In this document: positions 24,809 through 33,957 of the stretch, one piece after another
Numbering within the stretch: the stretch's first letter is position 1
Layout: each line of letters starts with the position of its first letter
Assembly (NCBI RefSeq): GCF_000520015.2
Contig: NZ_CP007044.2
Coordinates: 1,984,001 to 2,048,000 of the forward strand
Length of the DNA stretch: 64,000 nucleotides
Direction of reading: 5' to 3'
Source: Chania multitudinisentens RB-25
GTDB lineage: Bacteria > Pseudomonadota > Gammaproteobacteria > Enterobacterales > Enterobacteriaceae
The notes under the pieces: model-generated
The model's database searches: none
The model's input: the letters and a program-made list of their open reading frames with translations, nothing else
What the model was told of the DNA's origin: nothing
Translations under genes and position numbers: made by a program

Positions 24809-25852
24809 ATGACAGCCAATACAGCATCCTCCGCACAGACATTACAGAATTATCTTGATCAAGGATTACGTGGCATCTGGTATCCGGTGCTAGCCAGTTG
24901 GGAAGTGGGCAACAATCCAGTGGGAATCACCCGTCTTGAGCAACAAATCGTCTTGTGGCGTGATAAAGAAGGAGCGATCCATGCGCTGGAAGATCGTTGC
25001 CCGCACCGTGGTGCGCGCCTCTCAATGGGCTGGAACCTGGGCGATCGCATCGCCTGCTGGTATCACGGCATTGAAGTGGGTGGCGATGGAACGGTAAAAG
25101 ATGTTCCGGCGGTGGATCGCTGCCCGCTGGTTGGGCAGAAATGCCTGCGCTCTTACCCGGCACAAGAAGCCCACGGTGCGGTATTCCTGTACTTCGGTGT
25201 CACCGCCGATGAAGAACCGGCAGAACTGGCTTTCCCACAGGAACTGGCGGACGAAGCCAGCTACAGCAACTTCCTGTGTACCGCCAGTTGGGATTGCAAC
25301 TATCAGTATGCGTTGGAAAACGTGATGGACCCGATGCATGGTACTTATCTGCATTCATCGTCGCACTCTATGGCGGAAGGGGATCGCAAGGCTGATATGG
25401 CGTTGGAACCGACCGACAGCGGTTTTATCTTCAAAAAGAACGGCCAGATTGGGGTGAATTTCGATTGGGTGGAATTTGGCAGCAGCGGTGCCTACTGGAT
25501 GCGCCTGTCGATCCCGTACAAGAAACGTTTTGGGCCGGGCGGCCACTTCTGGATTATCGGCATGGTAGTGCCGGAAGACAAAGATCATTGCCGCGTCTTC
25601 TTCTGGCGTATTCGTAAAGTGAAGGATTGGCAGCGCGATATGTGGCGCTTTATGTACCGTAACCGTTTAGAGCAACTGCACTGGGACGTGCTGGAGCAGG
25701 ATCGCATCGTGCTGGAAAACATGGCACCGAACGCGCGCGGTAATGAATACCTCTATCAGCATGATGTCGGGCTTTCTCGCCTGCGCCGCATGATGCAGAA
25801 AGAAGCGCAAAAACAGTTGGCAATGCTCAGCGAGCGGGAGACGGCGCAGTGA
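24809..25852 (+). CDS. Rieske non-haem iron oxygenase, large (alpha) subunit
   Basis: A 347-residue ring-hydroxylating or demethylating oxygenase. The N-terminal Rieske domain has C64-x-H66 (RCPHRGARLSMG) and C83-x2-H86 (CWYHG). The catalytic domain has the mononuclear iron motif NVMDPMHGTYLH with D173, H176 and H181. At this length, and with no beta subunit nearby, it looks like the alpha-only type (phthalate, vanillate, carbazole or amine oxygenases). The substrate is unknown. Its stop overlaps the next GTG start. Confidence 0.88.
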   Translation: MTANTASSAQTLQNYLDQGLRGIWYPVLASWEVGNNPVGITRLEQQIVLWRDKEGAIHALEDRCPHRGARLSMGWNLGDRIACWYHGIEVGGDGTVKDVPAVDRCPLVGQKCLRSYPAQEAHGAVFLYFGVTADEEPAELAFPQELADEASYSNFLCTASWDCNYQYALENVMDPMHGTYLHSSSHSMAEGDRKADMALEPTDSGFIFKKNGQIGVNFDWVEFGSSGAYWMRLSIPYKKRFGPGGHFWIIGMVVPEDKDHCRVFFWRIRKVKDWQRDMWRFMYRNRLEQLHWDVLEQDRIVLENMAPNARGNEYLYQHDVGLSRLRRMMQKEAQKQLAMLSERETAQ

Positions 25853-26604
25853 ATGGCTTGCTGGCAGACCGGCGGATTGTGGTTACCGGTGCGGCACGCG
25901 GCCTGGGGCGCAGCTTTGCGGCCGCGATAGCTCAGGCCGGGGCCCGCGTGGTGATGTGCGATATCCTGGCGCAAGAACTGCAAGACAGCGCGGCCATGCT
26001 GCGTGAGCAAGGTGTGCAGGTGGAAACGCAGGTGATCGATCTGGCATCACCGTCATCGATCACGGCGGCGTTCAGCGCCATAGCCAAGGGGGGAGCGATC
26101 GCCGGATTGGTGAACAACGCAGCGTTGGCGACCGGGGTTGGTGGCAAAACCATGATGGAATACGACATCGACCTGTGGGACAAGGTGATGCAGGTCAACG
26201 TGCGTGGCACCTGGTTGGTGAGCCAGGCGGCGGTACCGCTGTTGGCACAAACACCGCATGCCAAGATCGTTAATATTGCGTCAGATACTGCCTTATGGGG
26301 CGCGCCACGGCTGATGGCCTATGTGGCGAGCAAGGGGGCCATCATCTCGATGACTCGTTCTATGGCGCGTGAGCTGGGGCCGCAGGGGATCTGCGTCAAC
26401 GCTGTCGCTCCGGGCCTGACGCGAGTCGAAGCCACCGAATACGTGCCTGCCGAGCGCCACCAGTTGTATGAGCAAGGGCGAGCGCTGTCAGGAGCACAGC
26501 ATCCCGATGATGTGAACGGCAGCGTGCTGTATTTGCTATCGCCGCTGGCGGACTTCGTAACGGGTCAGTTGTTGCCGGTTAACGGTGGCTTTGTCTTTAA
26601 CTGA
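25849..26604 (+). CDS. SDR oxidoreductase, possible cis-dihydrodiol dehydrogenase
   Basis: A 251-residue classical short-chain dehydrogenase. It has the NAD(P) motif TGAARGLG, NNAA, the catalytic Ser in NIASDTALWG, and YVASK with the Tyr and Lys in place. The GTG start at 25849 overlaps the oxygenase stop as GTGA, so the two are coupled. Following a ring-hydroxylating oxygenase, the obvious role is oxidation of the hydroxylated product, for instance a cis-dihydrodiol to a catechol. That is inferred from context. Confidence 0.8.
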   Translation: MNGLLADRRIVVTGAARGLGRSFAAAIAQAGARVVMCDILAQELQDSAAMLREQGVQVETQVIDLASPSSITAAFSAIAKGGAIAGLVNNAALATGVGGKTMMEYDIDLWDKVMQVNVRGTWLVSQAAVPLLAQTPHAKIVNIASDTALWGAPRLMAYVASKGAIISMTRSMARELGPQGICVNAVAPGLTRVEATEYVPAERHQLYEQGRALSGAQHPDDVNGSVLYLLSPLADFVTGQLLPVNGGFVFN

Positions 26605-26642
26605 CCGCCCATAGGGCGGGCAAACAATTTCAGGAGCATCAC

Positions 26643-27437
26643 ATGGCAGAAGATCAAGCATGTAAATATCTGATCCCAGGTCTGGATCGTGGGTTACACC
26701 TGTTGCTGGCATTCAGTGAGCAGCATAAGGAAATGACCTTTGCAGAATTACATCGCCTGGTCGATATGCCAAAGGCGACGGCCTACCGTGTGGTGCAAAC
26801 GCTGGAACACCTGGGTTTTCTGGAGCGTAATCCGCGTACCAACACCTTCGGGCTGGGGATCAAGGTGCTGCGACTGGGTTTTGAGTATATCGCGTCATTG
26901 GATGTGGCCCAGGCTGGTCAACCGGTGATCGAGCAACTGCGCGATTGCAGCCAGTGCAGCAGCCATCTGGCGATCCGCGACGGGCGGGATGTGATCTACA
27001 TTGCTCGCGTCAGTGCTGCGGGTTCGCAAATCAATCAGGTCAGCGTTGGCACCCGTTTGCCGGTACACCGTACTTCTCTGGGCCGTATGTTGCTGACCAG
27101 CACCAGCCGCGAAGAGTTCGATAATCTGTTCCCAGATGAAAAGTTACCGGATGAAGCATTGGGCACCCCCGCTAACCGTGAGGCGTTGTGGCAGATGGTG
27201 CAGCAGGATAAGGCACGTGGCTACGTGATTGGTGAATCTTTCTTCCGCCACGGTATTTCTTCCATTGTTTATCCGATTTTTAACCGTGAGCAGCAGGTCG
27301 CAGCGGTGGTCAGCATTATGGTGCCATCCAATGAGATCCCTAAAGAGGATCGCGAACGCTTGCGCATGGAAGTGCGGGACGCCGCAGAGAAGATCTCCGG
27401 CTTTTTGGGGGCAACGCCGCAGGCGAAAGTCGGCTAG
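26643..27437 (+). CDS. IclR-family transcriptional regulator
   Basis: A 264-residue regulator. The N-terminal winged HTH is LIPGLDRGLHLLLAF...FAELHRLVDMPKATAYRVVQTLEHLGFLERN. The C-terminal ligand-binding domain is of the usual IclR type (SVGTRLPVHRTSLGRMLL, GYVIGESFFRHGISSIVYPIF). Placed inside the cluster, it is probably the local regulator. The palindrome at 24122-24137 is a candidate operator. The effector would be a pathway intermediate, not known here. Confidence 0.88.
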   Translation: MAEDQACKYLIPGLDRGLHLLLAFSEQHKEMTFAELHRLVDMPKATAYRVVQTLEHLGFLERNPRTNTFGLGIKVLRLGFEYIASLDVAQAGQPVIEQLRDCSQCSSHLAIRDGRDVIYIARVSAAGSQINQVSVGTRLPVHRTSLGRMLLTSTSREEFDNLFPDEKLPDEALGTPANREALWQMVQQDKARGYVIGESFFRHGISSIVYPIFNREQQVAAVVSIMVPSNEIPKEDRERLRMEVRDAAEKISGFLGATPQAKVG

Positions 27438-27555
27438 GCATCTGCGCCAGCCATACTGAATTTTTGACTCAGGCAGGGATAAGACTCATGGCAATGATGG
27501 GTCGGGGTTCGATCATGCCTGAAAAACGCATTCAGCGAGAACGAGAGGCACAATA

Positions 27556-28497
27556 ATGAGCATAACCGGAATCGAAAAGCTGGAATTTGGCGTTGAAGAT
27601 CTGCCAACGTGTGAAAAATTCCTACAGGACTTCGGCTTGCAGCCAATGCTCCAGCATTGGGGAGAGCCGCGCCGTGAATTTACTACATTAAGCGGAGCCA
27701 GCGTGGTGCTGTATCCGCAGAACAGTGAGGTGTTACCGGCGGCGTTTGAAGCCGGTTCCACCCTGCGCCGCATGACCTGGGGGGTTGAAAGCCCAGCGGC
27801 CCTGGCTGCGTTGCAACAAAAACTGGCGGACATGCCGGGTTTCCGCCAGGTGGGGGAAGAACTGGAATGCCGCGATCCGAATGGCATGACACTGCGCTTT
27901 GGTGTCACTGCCCAGCAGGCGGTTGAAGTACCGGTATTGCCGATTAACCAATGGGGCGATGTGCGCCGTATTGATCAGGCCAGCCCGGTTTATGCCAAGG
28001 CCGAACCGATCAATATTGGGCATGTGGTGTTTTTTGTTGAGGATTTGGCCGCGACTGAGCGGTTTTACCGTGAACAACTCGGCTTCCAGGTGTCGGATCG
28101 CTATATCGATCGCGCCGTTTTCCTGCGTACTCAGGTGCGCGGTGGGCACCACAACCTGTTCCTGCTGAAATTGCCTAATCGCTCGCGTGGCTTAAACCAT
28201 GTGGCTTTCACCGTGCGTGATATTCACGAGGTGATCGGCGGCGGTATCGCCATGAATAAGGAACAATGGAGCACCTTTATTGGCCCAGGCCGCCATCCCA
28301 TCTCCTCAGCCTATTTCTGGTACGTCAACAGCCCGGCCGGCGGAGCGTTTGAGTATTACACCAATGATGACTACCTGACGGAAAACTGGCAGCCGCGTGA
28401 GCTGGAACATTCGCTGGTGTCGTTTACCGAATGGGCGGTGGAAGGTGGTATCGATCATGACACGCGCCGCCAGCATAAAAAAACGGGTGCAGCATGA
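27556..28497 (+). CDS. VOC-family extradiol-type dioxygenase
   Basis: A 313-residue two-domain vicinal-oxygen-chelate protein, the size and layout of type I extradiol catechol dioxygenases. In the C-terminal domain the three metal ligands are in place: H156 (INIGHVVFF), H215 (LNHVAFTV) and E266 (GGAFEYYTNDD). The function would be meta-cleavage of a catechol-like intermediate made by the oxygenase and SDR. Chemistry and metal are inferred from the family. The stop overlaps the next start as ATGA. Confidence 0.8.
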   Translation: MSITGIEKLEFGVEDLPTCEKFLQDFGLQPMLQHWGEPRREFTTLSGASVVLYPQNSEVLPAAFEAGSTLRRMTWGVESPAALAALQQKLADMPGFRQVGEELECRDPNGMTLRFGVTAQQAVEVPVLPINQWGDVRRIDQASPVYAKAEPINIGHVVFFVEDLAATERFYREQLGFQVSDRYIDRAVFLRTQVRGGHHNLFLLKLPNRSRGLNHVAFTVRDIHEVIGGGIAMNKEQWSTFIGPGRHPISSAYFWYVNSPAGGAFEYYTNDDYLTENWQPRELEHSLVSFTEWAVEGGIDHDTRRQHKKTGAA

Positions 28498-29693
28498 GCG
28501 CGGGCATCGTCATTATCGGCGGTGGGCAGGCCGGTGGCTGGGCCGCCAAAACGCTGCGCGACCGAGGCTATAGCGGCAAGCTAACGGTGGTGAGCGATGA
28601 GCCCTATGATTTTTACGAACGCCCGCCTCTCTCTAAAGCGGTATTACTGGATAGCAATGCGCCACTCAGCCGCCTGTTCAGTGAAGAGATCGTCGCCGGG
28701 TTGAATATCGACTGGTATCGCCCGCTGCGTGCCGAAAAGATCGACAGCCAACAACAGATAATCACCCTCAGCGATGGCCAGCAATTGCCGTTTAAGCAAT
28801 TGCTGATCGCCACTGGTGGGCGGCCGCGCGTGCCAGATGCCCGTTGGGCCAGCCATCCACAGGTTATGACCTTGCGCTCGTGGAGCGATGCTATCCAACT
28901 GCGCCAAGGATTACAGCAATGCAAAAAGCTGGCGATTGTCGGCGGTGGCTGGATTGGGTTGGAAATCGCGGCATCGGCTCGCAAGTTGGGTGCTGAAGTC
29001 ACGGTATTTGAACGCCAGCCTGCGTTGTGCATGCGCAGCGTTGGGGCCGATGTTTCCCAAGCGTTGCTGGAATTGCATCAGCAGCAGGGCGTCACCGTGC
29101 TGTGCGGCTGTGACGATATCCAGCTTGAAGATCGCCAGGGCAAGCCTTGGATCGGCACCGCTGGCAGCGAAGCACAGTCGTTTGATCTGGTGGTGGTCGG
29201 TATCGGGGTTGAACTGAATCTGGAACTGGCACACAGCGCCGGGTTGCAGGTTGAGGCCGGGATCGTAGTGGATGGGCAAGGGCGCACCAGCCACCCGGCC
29301 ATTTTTGCCGCTGGTGATGTGGCGCGCCACCCCACGCTTGGCTTGTGCCTGCAATCCTGGGCCTACGCCCAAAACCAGGCCATCAGCACCGCCTGCGCCA
29401 TGCTGGATGCTGCGGCAGCCCCTTACGATGATGTGGCTTGGCTGTGGTCGGATCAATACGACACCAATATCCAGATCCTGGGCATACCGATGGGAGGAGT
29501 GCATCACATTGTGCGCCGTACACCGCAGGCACAGGTATTTTTCACCCTGAATGCTGAACGGCAACTGGTGCAAATGGTGGCGTTTAACGATGCGCGCACC
29601 ATCAAACTGGGCAAACGCTGGCTGGCCAGTGGCCGGGTATTGGAACCGCAGCAGTTGGCGGATGTGGAGTTTTCTCTGATGGCGTTGAAATAA
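28494..29693 (+). CDS. FAD-dependent ferredoxin reductase
   Basis: A 399-residue NAD(P)H/FAD reductase of the BphA4/putidaredoxin-reductase type. It has IVIIGGGQAGGWAA for FAD, DEPYDFYERPPLSK, a second Rossmann motif LAIVGGGWIGLEIAASARKLG for NAD(P)H, and AAGDVARH. It supplies electrons to the Rieske ferredoxin (24160) and on to the oxygenase. It is translationally coupled to the dioxygenase gene. Confidence 0.9.
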   Translation: MSAGIVIIGGGQAGGWAAKTLRDRGYSGKLTVVSDEPYDFYERPPLSKAVLLDSNAPLSRLFSEEIVAGLNIDWYRPLRAEKIDSQQQIITLSDGQQLPFKQLLIATGGRPRVPDARWASHPQVMTLRSWSDAIQLRQGLQQCKKLAIVGGGWIGLEIAASARKLGAEVTVFERQPALCMRSVGADVSQALLELHQQQGVTVLCGCDDIQLEDRQGKPWIGTAGSEAQSFDLVVVGIGVELNLELAHSAGLQVEAGIVVDGQGRTSHPAIFAAGDVARHPTLGLCLQSWAYAQNQAISTACAMLDAAAAPYDDVAWLWSDQYDTNIQILGIPMGGVHHIVRRTPQAQVFFTLNAERQLVQMVAFNDARTIKLGKRWLASGRVLEPQQLADVEFSLMALK

Positions 29694-29716
29694 CGCCTGA
29701 GCTTCGGGAGCGTTTT

Positions 29717-30979
29717 ATGACTACGCAAGATATTGACACCCGCGGCAGCCGGGTGGGGGATGTTGTTGACGAAAATCAGCCAACCCGCGTGCGTTGGTCG
29801 GTGCCGATAGCCCTGTTTGCCTGCGTATTGCTGGCGTTTTTCGACAAGATCAGTATTGCGGCGCTGTTTGCAGACAGCCAATTTCAAGAGGCGATGGGCA
29901 TTGGTTTTGACCCGACCCGGCTGGGGCTATTGATGAGTGCTTTTCTGTTCTCATACGGCTTCTCTTCAATGCTGTTGAGCGGCATTGGCGATCGGCTGAA
30001 CCCGGTCAACGTGCTGATTGGCATGATGGTGATATGGGGAATCTTGATGGTGCTGATGGGCCTGGCGCGTTCTTATCACACCATGATCACCCTGCGTATT
30101 CTGCTGGGCATTGCCGAAGGGCCGCTGATCGCCATGGCCTACGCGATTGTCCGCCATGCCTTCCCCCAGCGTTTGCAGGCGCGAGCCACCATGATGTGGC
30201 TGTTAGGGACGCCAATAGGGGCGGCGCTGGGCTTCCCGGTAACGCTGTTTATCCTCAATCGTTTTGACTGGCAAACCACCTTCTTCTTTATGGCATTCCT
30301 GACGTTGCCGGTGATGTTGCTGGTGATGTTTGGCTTGCGCCACCTGAATATTTCCCGCTCAGAGAAAAGCGCCGTCGCACAACCAGCCGCCGCCGAGCGC
30401 AAGCAACTACGCCGTGAATTATTCCGTACCCCGCATTTCTGGATGATCTGCCTGTTTAACATCGCATTTCTGACCTATCTGTGGGGCATCAATGGCTGGT
30501 TGCCCAGTTACCTGATCAAAGGAAAGGGTATCCATCTGGAACATGCCGGGTATCTGTCATCACTGCCGTTTATTGCCATGTTGCTGGGGGAAGTGGTGGG
30601 CGCCTGGTTATCAGACAAACTGGATCGGCGTGCGATGGCCTGCTTTATCTCACTGTGTGGAGCCGGGGTTGGCCTGGGCATGGTGCTGCATCTGGAAGGC
30701 ACTTACAGCGTGATTGCCGCCATGGCATTCAGCACCTTTATGTGGGGAGCCGGTGCGCCGAATATTTTTGCCTTGCTGGCCAAAGCGACCAGCAGTCGGG
30801 TCAGCGCTACCGCTGGCGGTATTTTTAACGGGTTGGGGAATTTTGCCGGTGCGTTGGCGCCGGTGCTGATGGGGGCGCTGATCGCCGCGACCGGCAATAT
30901 GGATAACGGCCTGCTGTTCCTGGTGGTGATGGCCTTTGTAGGTAGCACCATTCTGCTGCCATTACTGAAAAAATATTGA
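29717..30979 (+). CDS. MFS transporter, anion:cation symporter type
   Basis: A 420-residue, about 12-helix carrier of the ACS branch, which moves organic and aromatic acids with protons. Visible are VLLAFFDKISIAALF (helix 1), LSGIGDRLNPVNVLIG, LLGIAEGPLIAMAYAIVRHAFP and MWGAGAPNIFALLAKATSS. As it sits in the middle of the catabolic cluster it probably imports the substrate. It starts 23 bp behind the reductase gene. Confidence 0.85.
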   Translation: MTTQDIDTRGSRVGDVVDENQPTRVRWSVPIALFACVLLAFFDKISIAALFADSQFQEAMGIGFDPTRLGLLMSAFLFSYGFSSMLLSGIGDRLNPVNVLIGMMVIWGILMVLMGLARSYHTMITLRILLGIAEGPLIAMAYAIVRHAFPQRLQARATMMWLLGTPIGAALGFPVTLFILNRFDWQTTFFFMAFLTLPVMLLVMFGLRHLNISRSEKSAVAQPAAAERKQLRRELFRTPHFWMICLFNIAFLTYLWGINGWLPSYLIKGKGIHLEHAGYLSSLPFIAMLLGEVVGAWLSDKLDRRAMACFISLCGAGVGLGMVLHLEGTYSVIAAMAFSTFMWGAGAPNIFALLAKATSSRVSATAGGIFNGLGNFAGALAPVLMGALIAATGNMDNGLLFLVVMAFVGSTILLPLLKKY

Positions 30980-30997
30980 TAGCGAAGGAGAAACAAC

Positions 30998-31522
30998 ATG
31001 TCCCAAGTTGAGAATAAAGCTGGCATCAAGCCACAGGATTTGTCGATGGCGCAATGGGTGGAATCACGTATCGCCCGTTTTGAAGGCCGTAAATATGACT
31101 GGAATGCCCTGAAATTCCAGGCTGATTATGACCCGAAATACCGCCGTGCGCAGATGCGTTATATCGGTACCGGTGCTACCGGGGTGGTCAGTGATACCAA
31201 CACGGTTCCGGCAGGGAATTTTACCTTTTCCACTATGGTGTTGCCGTCCAAATGCGAAGGGCCATTGCACCTGCATGATGATGTGGAAGAAGTGTTTTTC
31301 ATGCTCAAAGGCAGCATCACGCTGATGATTCAGGACGGTGAAGAATATTACGAAACCAAACTGAAAGAGCGCGATCTGATTTCAGTCCCGGCGGGCATTT
31401 ATCGCGGCCTGTTTAACCACGGTGAGGAGGAGGCGCTGATGTGCGTCATGCTTGGCACCTCCAAACCGGAAACGCCGACTTACCCGGCAGATCATCCACT
31501 CTCTAAAGTGAAGCGTAACTGA
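30998..31522 (+). CDS. Cupin-domain protein
   Basis: A 174-residue single-cupin protein. The metal-type motif GPLHLHDDVEEVFFMLKGS and the second cupin strand block (RDLISVPAGIYRGLFNHGEE) are present. It could be a small dioxygenase, an isomerase or a decarboxylase acting on the ring-cleavage product. Sequence alone does not tell. It has a good AAGGAG ribosome site, and its stop shares one base with the next ATG. Confidence 0.75.
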   Translation: MSQVENKAGIKPQDLSMAQWVESRIARFEGRKYDWNALKFQADYDPKYRRAQMRYIGTGATGVVSDTNTVPAGNFTFSTMVLPSKCEGPLHLHDDVEEVFFMLKGSITLMIQDGEEYYETKLKERDLISVPAGIYRGLFNHGEEEALMCVMLGTSKPETPTYPADHPLSKVKRN

Positions 31523-32340
31523 TGAACGCCTTACCGGAACGTCAGCAGGAGGACTGTAGTGGCTTTTGGCTTGGTTGGCGCGAAGCCGGGTATGGCCGGG
31601 CCGTGGTGCTGCTGCATGGCATCAGTTCCGGTTCTGCCTCCTGGGTGAAGCAGTTCAGCGATCGCGCCCTGACCGATGGTCACCGCCTGATTGCCTGGGA
31701 TGCCCCGGGCTATGGCGGTAGTGCAGTGTTGGCGCAGGCGGAGTCAAAGGCGGCCGCCTATGCCAATGCGCTGGCGGCGCTGATCGCGGAATTGGAGTTA
31801 GAGCGGCCATTGATTGTCGGGCATTCGCTTGGAGCGCTGATCGGCAGTGCTTATGCGGCCATCTACCCGGCAGGGTTAAGTGGCTTGGTACTGGCCGATC
31901 CGGCGCAAGGCTATGCGAATGCCCCGCAGGAAAAACGCCAGCAGGTGTATGAGCAGCGTAAGCAGATGATCGAAACGCTGGGTCCGCAAGGTTACGGTGA
32001 ACAACGTGCGGCAGCGTTGCTGCGTGACGGTGCCGATCCGCAGGATATCGCCTGGGTGCGCAGCGGTATGCAACAGCTCAATCCGGCCGGTTTTCTCCGC
32101 GCTGCCTGGATGCTGGCCAATGATGATATCAGCCAATACCTGTCGCGCTATCAGGGGCCATTGCAAATCTGGTGTGGCAGTGAAGATCGCATCACGCCGC
32201 CGCAGGGAGCGGCAACGCTGGCGCAGCAGCAGGATGCAGCTATGCGCCTGATTAACGCCGCCGGGCATGCCAGCTATCTCGATGCACCGGTCCTATTCAA
32301 CCGCTATATACAGGATTTTACGGGGGCAATCCAACCATGA
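31522..32340 (+). CDS. Alpha/beta hydrolase, meta-cleavage product hydrolase-like
   Basis: A 272-residue alpha/beta-fold hydrolase. The oxyanion HGIS lies near the start, the nucleophile Ser102 in GHSLG, the acid Asp in CGSEDRITPP and the His in AAGHASYLDAP. Context beside an extradiol dioxygenase suggests C-C bond hydrolysis of a meta-cleavage product (MhpC/BphD type), but an esterase or lactonase is possible. ATG overlaps the cupin stop as TGATG, and its own stop overlaps the next gene as ATGA. Confidence 0.8.
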   Translation: MNALPERQQEDCSGFWLGWREAGYGRAVVLLHGISSGSASWVKQFSDRALTDGHRLIAWDAPGYGGSAVLAQAESKAAAYANALAALIAELELERPLIVGHSLGALIGSAYAAIYPAGLSGLVLADPAQGYANAPQEKRQQVYEQRKQMIETLGPQGYGEQRAAALLRDGADPQDIAWVRSGMQQLNPAGFLRAAWMLANDDISQYLSRYQGPLQIWCGSEDRITPPQGAATLAQQQDAAMRLINAAGHASYLDAPVLFNRYIQDFTGAIQP

Positions 32341-33131
32341 ATTTTCAGATTGAGAAGCGCGTGGCCGTGGTGACCGGCGGTTCTTCGGGCATCGGTTTTG
32401 AAACCCTGCGTTTGTTGCTGGCGGAAGGGGCGAAGGTGGCTTTTTGCGGCCGCAACGCAGACAAACTGGCCAGCGCCGCCGCCAGCCTGCGTGAGGAATT
32501 CCCGCAGGCGGAGATTCTGGCGCTGCGCTGCGACGTTCTGGACGCAGAGCAGGTGGCGCAGTTTGCCCAGCAGGTCAGCCAGCATTTTGGTGGGGTGGAT
32601 ATGCTGATCAACAACGCCGGGCAAGGGTTTGTCGCGCATTTCGACCAAACCCCGCGCGAAGCCTGGCTGCATGAGGCGGAACTGAAGCTGTTCGGCGTGA
32701 TCAATCCGGTACAGGCATTTTTACCCGCGTTGGAGCGTTCGGATATCGCTTCCATCACCTGTGTGAATTCATTGCTGGCGTTACAGCCGGAAGAACACAT
32801 GATTGCCACCTCGGCGGCCCGCGCGGCGTTGCTCAACATGACGTTGACGCTGTCGAAAGAGCTGGTGAGCAAGGGGATTCGCGTCAATTCCATCCTGCTT
32901 GGCATGGTGGAGTCGGGGCAGTGGCGGCGGCGTTTTGCCGAACGAACCGATCAGCAACAGAGCTGGGAACAGTGGACGGCGGAAATTGCGCAGCGGCGTG
33001 GTATCCCGCTGGGGCGCTTGGGCAAACCACAGGAACCGGCGCGGGCCTTGTTATTTTTGGCATCGCCAATGGCGTCATTTACTACCGGCGCGGCGCTGGA
33101 CGTTTCCGGCGGTTTTAGTCGCCATCTCTAA
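32337..33131 (+). CDS. SDR-family protein lacking the canonical Tyr/Lys pair
   Basis: A 264-residue short-chain dehydrogenase fold: cofactor motif TGGSSGIG, NNAG at 92-95, and Ser145 in TCVNSLLAL. Where Tyr and Lys are expected (S+13 and S+17) the sequence reads IATSAARAAL, giving Thr158 and Arg162. The protein may have a changed mechanism, use its SDR fold for a non-redox reaction, or rely on a shifted residue. It is coupled to the hydrolase before it. Confidence 0.75.
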   Translation: MNFQIEKRVAVVTGGSSGIGFETLRLLLAEGAKVAFCGRNADKLASAAASLREEFPQAEILALRCDVLDAEQVAQFAQQVSQHFGGVDMLINNAGQGFVAHFDQTPREAWLHEAELKLFGVINPVQAFLPALERSDIASITCVNSLLALQPEEHMIATSAARAALLNMTLTLSKELVSKGIRVNSILLGMVESGQWRRRFAERTDQQQSWEQWTAEIAQRRGIPLGRLGKPQEPARALLFLASPMASFTTGAALDVSGGFSRHL

Positions 33132-33146
33132 ACCGAGGCTGAAAAG

Positions 33147-33941
33147 ATGAAAAAGATCATGATGATTGGCTACGGCGCAATGGCGAAAGAGGTGCTGGCA
33201 CGCTTGCCGGAAGGCGTAGAACCCGGTTGGATCGTCGCACGTGAACAGCACCATACCGAAATTGCAAAGGCATTTGCCGGGCGGGTGCAGGCACTGACGC
33301 ATCCTGAACAGTGTACCGAATCACCGGATTTGGTGCTGGAGTGTGCCAGCCAGCAAGCGGTTGCTGAATTTGGTGAAGCCGTCATTAAACGCGGCTGGCG
33401 GTTAGCCGTTATTTCTACCGGTGCACTGGCGGATGCGGCGCTGCAACTGCGCTTGCAACAGGCCTGTGCGCGCCATCAAGGGCGGTTGATCGTGCTGTCT
33501 GGTGCGGTAGCGGGCATGGATGGCTTGGCTTCGGCGCGGGAAGGTGGGTTGGAGAGCGTTACCTATCAGTCCAGCAAAAGCCCGGCCAGTTGGCGTGGCA
33601 GCATGGCAGAAAAACTGATTGATTTGGGTGCTGTCAGTGAAGCGCAGGTGTTCTTTGAGGGCTCGGCACGTGAAGCCGCGCGCATGTTCCCCGCCAATGC
33701 CAATGTGGCCGCCACCATCGCGCTGCACGGGATTGGGATGGATGCCACACGGGTACGCCTGCAAGTGGATCCCCATACTCAGCGTAATACCCACAGCTTG
33801 CAGGTATGCGGTCAATTTGGCGAATTCCAGATTGAACTCTGTGGTAACCCGTTGGCGAGTAACCCAAAAACCTCAACGCTGGCGGCGCTGAGCGCGGTGC
33901 AAGCCTGCCGTTGCCTGGTGGACGGCGGTTTCATGGCCTGA
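33147..33941 (+). CDS. Aspartate dehydrogenase-like oxidoreductase (NadX family)
   Basis: A 264-residue protein of the L-aspartate dehydrogenase family. It has the N-terminal Rossmann MMIGYGAMAKEV, then STGALAD, the family block GSAREAARMFPANANVAAT with N186, the catalytic-type His216 in NTHSLQV, and NPKTSTLAAL. Known members reduce or deaminate aspartate/iminoaspartate with NAD(P). In a ring-degradation cluster it may act on an amino-dicarboxylate intermediate. That would suggest a nitrogen-bearing substrate, but this is inference. Confidence 0.8.
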   Translation: MKKIMMIGYGAMAKEVLARLPEGVEPGWIVAREQHHTEIAKAFAGRVQALTHPEQCTESPDLVLECASQQAVAEFGEAVIKRGWRLAVISTGALADAALQLRLQQACARHQGRLIVLSGAVAGMDGLASAREGGLESVTYQSSKSPASWRGSMAEKLIDLGAVSEAQVFFEGSAREAARMFPANANVAATIALHGIGMDATRVRLQVDPHTQRNTHSLQVCGQFGEFQIELCGNPLASNPKTSTLAALSAVQACRCLVDGGFMA

Positions 33942-33957
33942 ATGGCAGGAGTAATAA

